From Phaeoceros laevis (lineage: Eukaryota > Anthocerotophyta > Anthocerotopsida > Notothyladales), in NCBI GenBank assembly GCA_049999765.1, contig JBNGIQ010008313.1, positions 1 through 54,778 on the forward strand: a DNA stretch of 54,778 nucleotides, read 5' to 3'. Positions 30,382-40,496 of the stretch are shown here, one piece after another. The position numbers and the translations under genes are program-made. Position 1 is the first letter of the stretch; each line of letters opens with the position of its first letter. The notes below the pieces were generated by a model. It ran no database searches and was not told where the DNA came from. It saw nothing but the letters and a program-made list of their open reading frames with translations.

Positions 30382-32782
30382 ACTTGAAAGAAGGATTCCT
30401 CAGGCCGCAATCCTTCTTCTCCTCCTTCTCCAGATTCGTGGAGGACTGCCCCATCCTCCACTCATGATGGACGGACCCAGAGGGGAGAGGAATATGGCGA
30501 CACCAGAGTGAGTGACTCGAGCAGTCAGGAGAAGGGGAGGGAAAGGAAAGGAAAGGGCAGCAAGAGCAAAGTGCACGACGAACGGACAGGTAAGATAGTA
30601 GCCCCTGACTCCTGCCACCCGCTCGGTTGCCCTACCCGCCCTTGTTACCCTCAACCGCAGCCTTCCTGTAACTCCTTCCTAGCTGCCTTACCGCCAGGCG
30701 CTGCTATCGCCATCACTCAGCTGCGAAGCTTTCCTGGCCATCCTCGGGTCCTCATTTGCGCCCTTGCTCGGAATCGGGCTACCGTCGGACCAGAACCGCA
30801 ACAGGTCGAAAACCAGACTGCCACACTTGTGCTCAGCGTACGTTGGGGAATGAGAGAGAACGCAGCACTCTCTCTGTCTCTTGGATCAAAAACTTCAAAA
30901 TTTCAGTACGCGTACGGAATACGTCGCTTGTCGAAGGTCGTTGCGCCCGTTTGAATTTGGAGACTTGTTGGAGCATCCTTTACGGCTAGCTGGCACGCAA
31001 CAGCCTCATCAAGAACCCCACCAGGGCCACCACGTCGCCTCTTACACACGGCCGGCCTTCCGCGGAGGTAAGGAAGACTTTGCAAGCTATACCGTAGCTG
31101 TCGCCGGGCTGCGTGTAAAGGATCCGGCGAGGTTTCCGAGGCTGGCAGTTCATGCCTCAGGCTGTACCGCTCCTTCGTCGGCTCTTTCTCTTTGAGCAAC
31201 GTTCGCTGCTGAACAGAAGGTAGTGAAATCAGGTCTTGATTCTTGGCTGCACCAGATGTGTTTCATCTGATGCAATGTTTCGGATGCGACGTGCATCATG
31301 AGGCAGCTGGAGGCCAGAGGTAGCGGCACTGAAGAAAGGGGAGAAACAATTTTTTCGGGAATTGCAGTTTCTGAAGAACAGTTTGCTACTCATCTACACT
31401 GGATTAGAATCCACGCAGTGTGCTTGAGCAGATGTTTTCTGTAAACTTGAGGACCACGAATGCTTGTAGGGTGTAGCACCAGATGTCTTGGGGAGCTACA
31501 AAGAGAATGGTTCTCGAAACAAAGGAATAGAGGATGTGAGCTCAATGTAACTAACGAATTACAGGTACGACGAGCGGTTGAAATCAGCCTTGAGGGCTTG
31601 ACTAGGGACCGGAAACTTGCCACGAATCTCACCATGGTCACGAAGCCATTGTTCTTGGAGGTGTAATGTTCGCTGGCTTTAGGGTTTGACACGAACGAAG
31701 TGATTTGCGGACAGTGTATACTACCTGTTTGAGCTACCATTAGGGAATGAGGAGAGGTGAAGGTGACAGCGTGCACACTGCACTTTAGTGACCAGGAGAA
31801 GTGCCATGGAATAGTTGCCCGCCACTGGTAGCTTGAAAGCGAGTGGGGTTGTGGGGTTGTAATTTTAGTTTCGTCTTCTTAAGAGTTACAGAGAGAGAGC
31901 TACATGAGGAGTAGGAAGTATTGTGGTAGCAATCTCGGACTCGGAATTCGACAACTTCTGTGGCACATTGTCAACACTGCACTGCACCACACGCTCACTT
32001 ACCTCCTTTCCTGGTTTGTGGTCGCTAGTGCAAAGGCAATGCGAAGCTTGTCCTGCGCTTCTGTGTGGTCTCAGGGTCTTCAGCTTCCACCACTTGGACT
32101 TGTGCTATCCTTGTTGCATCTCTACACAGCTCTCCTTGAGCAGAATGGGAGTACTCTGTCTGCATGGGTTGCATCTTGAGCCCGTTAGAGGTGATACTAA
32201 TTTCCCCTGGGACGCATCTGAATCAGAAGCCTGGCCTCCAATTAACCAGCTAAGTATGAAAGCAACAGAGAAGAAGCCATTGATAAACAGGCTGCTTACA
32301 AATTGCTAGTCAACATCACGAAGCGTTCACCCTCGACACTGTGCAACAAGTGCAAACGTTGTTGCACAAACGTTGTTAGCGTGACGCTCGCATCTGAGCA
32401 TGGGAATTGGCCAACACCTACATCATGCAAAGGTAGTCAGTTTGATGCTGCACAAGATGAATAATCTGGCCCAATCACTTTTGATGAAGCCTTCTTAGGT
32501 GAAGACCCTGCAAGATTATCCAGTCGAAAGTAAGTGCAAGCTCCACATTTACCTTTGGTGTATGCTACAGCACCATCCATCCTTGAAACTAAGACTATCA
32601 TCTGCCAAAAATGGCTAGGATCTCCACTTGTTTGATTCTACATCGTTACCTCAATGTGAGGTTCCTCAGTCGCATGTGCCTTTCACCATCAATTAGGTAG
32701 GGCTTTATAAAGATGCCTGAGTGCTATGCTCAACCTGCCCGAAGGCTCCCACACAACTAAATAATCTGCTCTCTGGCCAACA
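30382..32782. other. 2.4-kb gene-poor stretch
   Basis: The left part is the FZR promoter and leader. Open frames at 30,508-30,954 (plus), 30,903-31,199 (minus) and 31,923-32,309 (plus) have no recognisable similarity. I see nothing I can support as a gene. Confidence 0.4.
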
Positions 32783-35700
32783 CTACCCAGCATGTTCTGT
32801 TCCTGCAATCTGCGCAATCCTCACAGTACTTGCGGACACCATTTTTTTAAGATTACTCAGCTTTAAGCTTTCGTGTTTCAGAAAAGTATAGATTCGCTGC
32901 TTCTGCGGGTGATTCCGATCTCCTGCCATAAACGTATGCACTACCTGGTCATGTTCTATCCAGCTTTTACCAGGTTTTTTCCATGCACCAACTTTTTGCC
33001 TCATTTTCTGCACCTTCTTAGCGTGATCCAGCAGGCCAGCATCAGCATAAATGTTGGACATCAATACATACGGAGCAGAATGTGTTGGTTCTAGATTCAC
33101 CGCAAAGTTGAAGGCTTTTTCTGCCAATACTATCTTCCCATGCTTCTGACAGGCACCTAGCAAACAGAACCAGAGTTCAACGCTAGCCTGCATTGGCATT
33201 CTCGCTAGCAAATCTTCCACCTTTGAGAAGTATCCAGCACGACCCAGGAGGTCTACCATACTCACATAATGCTCAACCTCTGGAGTTACGCCATAGTCTC
33301 TGCTCATGGATTCGAAATACTCTGCACCTTTATCTACTAGGCCAGCATGACTACATGCACAGAGGAGGGATAAAAATGTTACCCCATCTGGCTTCACACC
33401 TGCCACCCGCATGTTTTGAAAGCATCGCATGCTTGCGATATGGTCTCCTTTCCGCGCATAGCCAGCCATTAAGGCATTCCATGAAACCACATCCGGCTGG
33501 GACAGGGTATCAAAGACAGCACGAGCACCCACCATGTTTGCACATCTTCCAAATGCACTAATCAGAGTGCTTGCCAGAAGCGGACTCAAATGACTTTGAG
33601 TGGAGACAAGAAAGTCGTGAATCTCCCGAAGAATGACCAAGCCTCCCGTCTTACTACAAAGTTGCAAGATGGACACCAGTGTGATCTCCTTTGGTTTTGG
33701 GCCCTCCAGTTGCATCCGTCTGTACAGCTGCAAAGCTTTCTCGGCTTGGCCTTCCTCCAGATATGCCGCCAGCATTGCAGTCCAAGACACCACATTCGGC
33801 TCAGGCAAACCATCAAACACATTCTGCGCCTCTATGACAGTCCTGCACTTCCCATACAGACTAACAAGGGTGTTACCGACAAAAATGTCTGCATCATAGC
33901 CTCTCCTTCGAGCATCAGCATGTATTGCCTTTCCTCTTTGAAATGAATTCACTTTGAGGGGCTGCCCATTGACAACATCATCATGTTCCTTCTCAGCTAT
34001 CATCCCACATGCCTGGAGCGCAGCCACAAAGCTCCAAGCATCTGGACTCACACCTGTCTCATGCATTTTCTCGTACAGGCTGAAAGCCTTGTCAGCATGC
34101 CCATCCTCGATGTAAGCAGATAGCATGGCATTCCATGACACCTCATCATGTCGGGGAAGTCCACCAAACACATTGGATGCATCATCGATGCTTTTGCACT
34201 TACCATATGTACTAACAAGGGTGCTACCAACAAAAACATCACAGTCGTATCCTTTGTCCCAAGCTTCAGCGTGTATTACTTTGGTGGCTTCAAGCGCTTT
34301 CGACTTGGTTGATAGTTCATTACCAACATGTTCACCCTTCTCTGCAAGCAACCCACATGCTTGCAACACAACAGAAAACGTCCACGCATCTGGAACCACT
34401 CCTTCCTCCAGCATTTGTTCATACAGCTGCAGAGCTTCATCTGCTTGGCCCTGATCAATATACGCTCCTAGCATTGCGTTCCATGAGACAACCTTCCGGT
34501 CAAACAAGCCATCAAACACATTCCGAGCGTCCATAATGCTGCCACATTTGCCGTACATAGTAACAAGGGTGTTGCCAACAAAGACATTTGAAGCATAATT
34601 CTTCGTCCAGGCAAGTGCATGTATGCTCTTCCCCTTCACAAAAGATTGTACTCTAGTCCCCTCCACATCATCTTCCTTCTCTGCAAGCATGCTGCATGCT
34701 TGAAGCGTCCTCACAAAAGTCCAAGCATCTGGACTTACGCCTTCCACACACATCTCATCATAGATTTGCAAAGCCATATCTGCTAGTTCTTGCTCAACAT
34801 GTGCTGTAAGCATTGCAGTCCAGGACGCGAGATTCCTCTCAGACAATGAGCGAAACACATTCCTCGCATCATCAATACCACCACACTTCCCATAAGTAAT
34901 AACGAGGGCGTTGTTGACAAACACATCTGAGTCATAGCCATTCCGCCAAGCGTCTGTGTGTATGGCCTTCACCTTTTTCAACGAATCTGCTTTAGTGAAT
35001 CCCCCATTTGGAACAGCTTCCTTTTCTCCAAGAGTCCCACATGCCTGAACTGCAGTTACATAAATTCTAGCATCGGGGTGCACTCCATCCTCCCACATCA
35101 TTTCATATAGTTGTATCACTTTCCCGGGTTCGCCCTGCTGGGCATATGCCACAAGTATTGCATTCCAAGTAACCACGTCACGCTGGGAGAGGTTTTCAAA
35201 CACATGCCATGCATCCATGATGCTACCACACTTTCCGTACACACTCACAAGGGTGCTGCCGACAAATAAATCTGAATCGCAGCCTTTCTTTTGGGCGTCA
35301 CCATGGACAGCTCTCACCTTCTCTAGGCATTTTTGTTTGGTATATTTGCGATCCACAACACCACTTTCTGCCTTCTCTGCTAACATGCCACACGCTTGGA
35401 GCAGGATGACAAAGATCCGCACGCCTCCACTTACTCCTTCCAGTTGCATTCGGTCATAGAGCTGTAACACCTTTTCTGCATGGCTCTGCTCTCCATGCAC
35501 TGCAAGCATAACCGTCCATGATGATACGTCATGGTAGGGCTGGTTATCAAAAACATACCATGCAGCTTCTGTATCCCCACACCGATGATACATATTGATG
35601 AGTGCGTTACCAACAGCGACACCTGAATCATAGCCCATCTTCCTAGCATCAGCATGCACGCTCCTACCCAGTGACAGGCCCCTGACTTTGATGGAGTGAG

Positions 35701-37909
35701 TGCGGATGAGATCGTACTCCTCTCCGTCCAAAATCATGCTGCACGCTTTCAGAGCACTGACAAAGGTACGATCATTTGGACTAACACCATCCTCCCACAT
35801 TTGTTCATACAGTTCCAATGCTTTCTCTGCTTGGCCCTGCTCAACATATGCCGCAAGCATTGCCGTCCACAGTACCACATTCTGATCAGACAGCAAAGTG
35901 AACACGTTCCAAGCATCTGCAATACTTCCACACTTTGCATACATACTAACAAGGGTGCTACCAACAAACCAATCTGAATTGTACCCCTGCCTATTAGCAG
36001 CTGCATGTATCACCTTCCCCATTACAAGATATGTATCTTTGGTTCCTCTCCCGTCCACTGGAGGTTGCTCAGCAATCACACCACATGCTTGGAGGGTATG
36101 TACATATGTCCAGACATCAGGACTCAAACCTTCATCCAACATATCTTCATACAGTTGCAAAGCCTTTGCTGATTGATTCTGCTGGGCATATGCACCGAGC
36201 ATAGCATTCCATGTAACAACATCGCGGTAGGACAGCCTGTCAAACACATCACGAGCATCTTCAACGCTCCCACACTTCACATACATCGTTATAAGAGTAC
36301 TGCCAACAAAGACATGAGAATCATAGCCCTTTATCCAAGCACGGGCGTGCAATGCTTTTCCCCTTTCAAGACAATTCAATTTAATTGATCTTTCCCCATC
36401 CACAATCTCCTCTTCCTTTTCTGCCTGTATCCCACATGCCTGAAACACACTTACAAAAGTTCGACTGTCTGGAGAAACTTCCTCCTCCTCCATTTCCTCA
36501 TACAGCTGCAGAGCCTTCTCCGCCTGGCCCCACTCACCATATGCTGCGAGCATTGAATTCCATGTGACCAAATTCCGCTCAAGCAGCTCATCAAACACTG
36601 TCCATGCATCCTCAATGCTCCCACATTTTCCATACATACTAACGAGAGTGCTACCAACGAAGACATCTGAATCATACCCCAGCCTCCAGGCGTCAGCATG
36701 TATGGCCCTCCCCTTGTGCAAGAACTGCATTTCAGTAGCTTCCTCGTTCACACTGTCTTCTGCTTTCTCTGCTAGCATGCCACATGCCTGAAGTGCGCTG
36801 ACAAAGGTCCTATTGTTTGCACCCACACCTTCCTCCCGCATTCGTGCATACATCTGCAATACCTCCTCTGCTTGGCCCTGCTGAGCAAATGCTGCTAGCA
36901 TTGCATTCCATGTAACCACATCTCGCTGATACAACGAGAAAAACACATCCTTGGCGTCCGAAATGCTTCCGCACTTACCATACATATCCACTAGACAGTT
37001 ACTGACAAACAGGTCAGTTTCACATCCGTACTTCACAACTTCGTCATGAATTCGCTTGCCCTCTTTTAGATCAGCCATTGTACCACAAGCTTTGAGCAGG
37101 CTGACAAAGGTATATGTGTCAGGAACAACGCCATTTTCTTGCATCCGGCTGTAAACTCTCAGCGCCTCCCGACCTTGCCCTGACATAGCGTACCCGGAGA
37201 TCAAGGCTGTCCATGACGTCACACTCTTGTACGGCAGCTTGTCAAACACTTCGACAGCATCTTCGAGGCCCCCACATTTCACAAGGGTGCTGACGATATC
37301 CTCACCAAGCAACCTGGTAGACTCCACCCCATGTTCTTCTAAATGAGCATACACTCGCTTTGCCTGAGCCAGAGCCTTTCGTTTGGCGCAGGCATTCAAG
37401 ACTGACCTATACAGATTCACAGAGGAGCTGGTGGCCTGCTGGTCCAGTAGCAGCAGGCTACTCACTGCCTTATCTAGCTGCCCCTCGTCGCACAGCTTTT
37501 GGAATTCATCACCTCGTCTAGGAGGTCCGACACCTGCCCCCACTTCTTCTCCTCCAAGATCACTGTGTGGTTCAGTGCTCAAGGTGCCCAGCTGAGAACC
37601 CGCCCAGCTGGGCTTGTGATGATTGTTCAGTCCATAAGAATCTCTTCTTAGGCCACTAACCAGGTCTGTCTGCCTGGGGTCTCCCCTGGCCAAACTATCC
37701 TCCAACCAATTCAAAGGGTCTGAGGAGATATCATCTAAGAGCTGCGTCTGTCCCTCTTGATAGCAGCACGGGGCAACTAAGCTACGGGGTCGAATGCCTC
37801 TAATCCTTGAGCCAGATAAAGCAAGTACCTTGGAACTGCAGTTGCAGGTTGGAAAACTGGCGAGGCATGCCAATCCCGCCATAGATGGGAGGCGCCGGAG
37901 GCAAGGCAC
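32783..37909 (-). CDS. Giant PLS-class PPR protein, E-type, no DYW
   Basis: A single open frame of 1,708 residues without introns, very long for the family. The N-terminus (MPCLRRLPSMAGLACLASFP, rich in Arg, Ser, Ala, Cys, poor in acidic residues) is compatible with a mitochondrial or plastid transit peptide. From about residue 130 PPR repeats run to about 1,600. Nine times a ~113-residue PLS block recurs with an insertion after the 'LQACGMLAEKEE' helix (about 15-20 residues, ending at 'xxLxKGKAIHADA'). The C-terminus has an E region ('SMVDLLGRAGYFSKVEDLLA') and E+ ('SWIEHDQVVHTFMAGDRNHP'), then an unrelated 27-residue tail; the deaminase is absent. Such proteins bind organelle RNA, each repeat reading about one base, so the target would be unusually long. 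Confidence 0.92.
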   Translation of the reverse strand: MPCLRRLPSMAGLACLASFPTCNCSSKVLALSGSRIRGIRPRSLVAPCCYQEGQTQLLDDISSDPLNWLEDSLARGDPRQTDLVSGLRRDSYGLNNHHKPSWAGSQLGTLSTEPHSDLGGEEVGAGVGPPRRGDEFQKLCDEGQLDKAVSSLLLLDQQATSSSVNLYRSVLNACAKRKALAQAKRVYAHLEEHGVESTRLLGEDIVSTLVKCGGLEDAVEVFDKLPYKSVTSWTALISGYAMSGQGREALRVYSRMQENGVVPDTYTFVSLLKACGTMADLKEGKRIHDEVVKYGCETDLFVSNCLVDMYGKCGSISDAKDVFFSLYQRDVVTWNAMLAAFAQQGQAEEVLQMYARMREEGVGANNRTFVSALQACGMLAEKAEDSVNEEATEMQFLHKGRAIHADAWRLGYDSDVFVGSTLVSMYGKCGSIEDAWTVFDELLERNLVTWNSMLAAYGEWGQAEKALQLYEEMEEEEVSPDSRTFVSVFQACGIQAEKEEEIVDGERSIKLNCLERGKALHARAWIKGYDSHVFVGSTLITMYVKCGSVEDARDVFDRLSYRDVVTWNAMLGAYAQQNQSAKALQLYEDMLDEGLSPDVWTYVHTLQACGVIAEQPPVDGRGTKDTYLVMGKVIHAAANRQGYNSDWFVGSTLVSMYAKCGSIADAWNVFTLLSDQNVVLWTAMLAAYVEQGQAEKALELYEQMWEDGVSPNDRTFVSALKACSMILDGEEYDLIRTHSIKVRGLSLGRSVHADARKMGYDSGVAVGNALINMYHRCGDTEAAWYVFDNQPYHDVSSWTVMLAVHGEQSHAEKVLQLYDRMQLEGVSGGVRIFVILLQACGMLAEKAESGVVDRKYTKQKCLEKVRAVHGDAQKKGCDSDLFVGSTLVSVYGKCGSIMDAWHVFENLSQRDVVTWNAILVAYAQQGEPGKVIQLYEMMWEDGVHPDARIYVTAVQACGTLGEKEAVPNGGFTKADSLKKVKAIHTDAWRNGYDSDVFVNNALVITYGKCGGIDDARNVFRSLSERNLASWTAMLTAHVEQELADMALQIYDEMCVEGVSPDAWTFVRTLQACSMLAEKEDDVEGTRVQSFVKGKSIHALAWTKNYASNVFVGNTLVTMYGKCGSIMDARNVFDGLFDRKVVSWNAMLGAYIDQGQADEALQLYEQMLEEGVVPDAWTFSVVLQACGLLAEKGEHVGNELSTKSKALEATKVIHAEAWDKGYDCDVFVGSTLVSTYGKCKSIDDASNVFGGLPRHDEVSWNAMLSAYIEDGHADKAFSLYEKMHETGVSPDAWSFVAALQACGMIAEKEHDDVVNGQPLKVNSFQRGKAIHADARRRGYDADIFVGNTLVSLYGKCRTVIEAQNVFDGLPEPNVVSWTAMLAAYLEEGQAEKALQLYRRMQLEGPKPKEITLVSILQLCSKTGGLVILREIHDFLVSTQSHLSPLLASTLISAFGRCANMVGARAVFDTLSQPDVVSWNALMAGYARKGDHIASMRCFQNMRVAGVKPDGVTFLSLLCACSHAGLVDKGAEYFESMSRDYGVTPEVEHYVSMVDLLGRAGYFSKVEDLLARMPMQASVELWFCLLGACQKHGKIVLAEKAFNFAVNLEPTHSAPYVLMSNIYADAGLLDHAKKVQKMRQKVGAWKKPGKSWIEHDQVVHTFMAGDRNHPQKQRIYTFLKHESLKLSNLKKMVSASTVRIAQIAGTEHAG

Positions 37910-38819
37910 ACTACCATTGCTCTAACAGCAGCGAGGAAGCGGCAAAGAAACTGCAGAAATGCGTGTTCTTCGATGTCATTCTAGTGCCCTTGCCGGTGAT
38001 AATGTAACCGACAGCTCTCACAGGACCCAGATGTTCAAGGTCAGGACGTCACGGGACAATGAATGGATGGGGCTATATTGCAAAATTGCTTGTCGCGATT
38101 TCGTTTTTCTACTGGCTCAAAGTATCAAACTAGATTGTAGACTGGAATAAGCCGAGATTGCCAAAGGTAGACTGTAAGGTCTAAGGGTTAAAGGAGTCGA
38201 GGCGACGCTATTGTTGAAACAGCCAGACGCACAGTGTCGCACACCCCCAAACCCACGGATTTTGACAGTAATTTAAATCCGTGAATTCATTCTGAGCATG
38301 TTCAGTTTGGCTCAGCGATTTTCGCCCTCCGGAGTTTTGGACCAGAAAGCAAAAGTCGCTGATGTGAGCACAATTTGGACCGAAATATATGACATGCTGC
38401 TTCCTTCTCAGTCCAGAGACTTCAGTCCAATGGATTCATGGAAGTAGTCTAGTGTACTTTATCTTGTAACTTTTGTAACTCCACAATGAGTTGCACTCAC
38501 AAACCCATGGGACGCTGCTTACTTAAAAAGGAAGCGGTCTTGTTACTACTGTATCATATTTCAACGATATGGGCACGATATCATGGATGGTCTTGTGACT
38601 CTTGTATCACAGACTGCAGGTGACAGATGAAGAGATGGCAAGCAAATTGACCAATACTTGCAAGCACTTGGATTCTGTCTATGCATTGCAAGCAACTTGA
38701 AGATCCGCTAAAATTTGAAACATGCTGTGGCTTAGTGTGAATCCAGCTTTTGGATGAAAAGGCTTATTAATTATGAAGCTTATAGGTTGAAGAATTTTAG
38801 GTGATTACGGGCAGCTTCA

Positions 38820-38883
38820 GAAGCCGAACTTGACAAGATAACGAATAGGTTTTGAAGCTGAACTTGACAAGATAACGAATAGG
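38820..38883. repeat. 30-bp tandem duplication
   Basis: Two 30-bp units (38,820-38,849 and 38,854-38,883) beginning GAAGC(C/T)GAACTTGAC, with one mismatch and a 4-base spacer. Confidence 0.85.
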
Positions 38884-38994
38884 CGGCCAAGACGGGGATG
38901 CAGTACATTTCCTTGATTGCCTCTGTTGCTGAGGCATAATGATGCTCGGATGTCCTTACATGATAAGATGGTGGGTTAGAAGTAAGCTAAGCAC

Positions 38995-39066
38995 CACCAT
39001 GATTATAAAGTCTAAATCACCATAAAGCAAGTGCTACCATGATTATAAAGTCTATATCACCATAAA
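38995..39066. repeat. About 36-bp tandem duplication
   Basis: The words ACCATGATTATAAAGTCTA and ATCACCATAAA each occur twice in the same order (near 38,996 and 39,037). A GCTCGGATGTCCT word flanks the pair on both sides (38,944 and 39,073). Confidence 0.7.
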
Positions 39067-39448
39067 AAAAAATGCTCGGATGTCCTCAAGCCCATCTGCA
39101 AGGAACAGTTAGTTTTAGCGACTAGAGTTGTGCAAGGAACAATTGAATGGCCGGCGGCAACGAAAAAGTTGGACCGTCGGCGGTAGCAGGTGAACTCGGA
39201 ACTTCCTTCAGACATGCATGACAAGCTTGCACCGACAAGTTTGCAAGCTTGAAGCCCGGAAAACCCTGCCTCGGCCGGCGGGCCTAGGCTCTTTATTCCA
39301 ACTCGCACAATGCTAACAGCCACCATGCCCATGCCTCGGCCCGCGAGAGGAAACCGTCTCCTTGCATTTTCTATATTCAAGCTGAAGTCATATGTGGGCT
39401 CAATTACCTTCCGCAGCCGGTATCCGCAACCGGCACCTCATGCATAAT

Positions 39449-39884
39449 CTATGCGAACGGCTTGAACGTCAGGACGAACTGCTGAACAGGAACAAGGCTG
39501 GGGTCTGCCGCACACTCGTAGAAACTGGGCGTAACGCCATCTGTGAGGCAGGTGCCCGCCACGTTTCCTTGGACCGTGCTGGTGAGCAGCAGAGACGAGA
39601 GGCTCCTGATCTTGTACGCTTTATCCCCCGTGCCGGTACCGCTGGCGCTGCACCCGGGCAGCGTCGGCCCTGGAATGACTTGAAACAGCTGCCGGATAGC
39701 CGCCTGAACGTCCCCAAGACTAGTTGCGCACTGGGCCTGCCGCAAGGTGGTGGTGGACTGCCCGCCACCGTCGGCCCAGCACTTGCCGCTCATCACTGTG
39801 TTTTCGAACCTGCACGCCACGTCGCCTTGCAACAGTTGCGACAGCTGTTGGAAGCCTGCCAGTGGAAGGCCTTGCAGCGCTGCA
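39449..39884 (-). CDS. Unrecognised exon of a possibly secreted Cys-containing protein
   Basis: An open minus-strand frame follows an acceptor-like TTTGCAG at 39,885-39,891 and ends at a TAG at 39,451. It encodes about 145 residues ('LQGLPLAGFQQLSQLLQGDV', 'FENTVMSGKCWADGGG', then 'DVQAAIRQLFQVIPG' and 'QQFVLTFKPFA'). Six cysteines are spread through it. The coding character is good (amphipathic helix, then strands), but I do not recognise a family. A hydrophobic stretch read on the minus strand near 40,075-40,120 ('HVLITCLALLWQLY') could belong to an upstream signal-peptide exon, but I cannot join it. I considered the Gnk2/DUF26 fold and rejected it because the C-x8-C-x2-C motif is absent. 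Confidence 0.4.
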
Positions 39885-39891
39885 AACCATC

Positions 39892-40496
39892 GTCACTTTT
39901 AATAAGCTTAATTCATCGATTAGCTCCAGGGCAAGACTAATTAGCCAAGACGAGACAGCATGATGAATGAATTGCAAGCAGCAACACCGGGTCCGGCCGG
40001 GGGTAGCTATAGACAGACAGAAATTACAAGTGCGTAAGCTTGCTAAATACTTGGACTTTCAAGACCTGCTATAGTTGCAGCTGCCATATATAATTGCCAG
40101 AGCAATGCAAGACAGGTGATCAGTACATGTGTGAGAGAACTCGTACAGGTGCAGGTCTCGAGAGTGCTTTGCCTCACAAGCCTTGCCTTGCTATGGGTAC
40201 GTGGAAGCCCCCGGGGCCTTTCCATATGAGTCTCACTTTTAGGCTAGTGGATGACGGGTGCCACTTGGGAGTGGCTTGGGCTCACTGCCGGCCTCGGGGA
40301 TAGAAGGGAGAGTAGGAACTCAAATATTCAATGGCCACGCACAAATCCCATCCGATCTTTCTGGGAGGATATATATTTCAGATGCCAGACTAGCCAGCTT
40401 ATTCAGAGTAATTTCTTCCTAGCATCAACTTACCTGCTTCCAGAGATTCCAAGGCAAGGCAAAATCCCTGATACGCGTCGACAACAACTTCAACAC
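39892..40496. other. Intergenic or upstream exon region
   Basis: Nothing firm is seen. It lies upstream of the unrecognised minus-strand exon and downstream of the NDUFA9 stop; both genes are on the minus strand. Confidence 0.35.

Larger units (their letters stand above)
37910..39448. other. Intergenic with short tandem repeats
   Basis: No gene is recognised. Two short tandem duplications are listed separately (38,820-38,883 and 38,995-39,066). The first ~200 bases should be the promoter of the giant PPR gene. Confidence 0.45.

Noticed and set aside
39449-39884. Gnk2/DUF26 antifungal domain
   Set aside because: The diagnostic C-x8-C-x2-C motif is not present.
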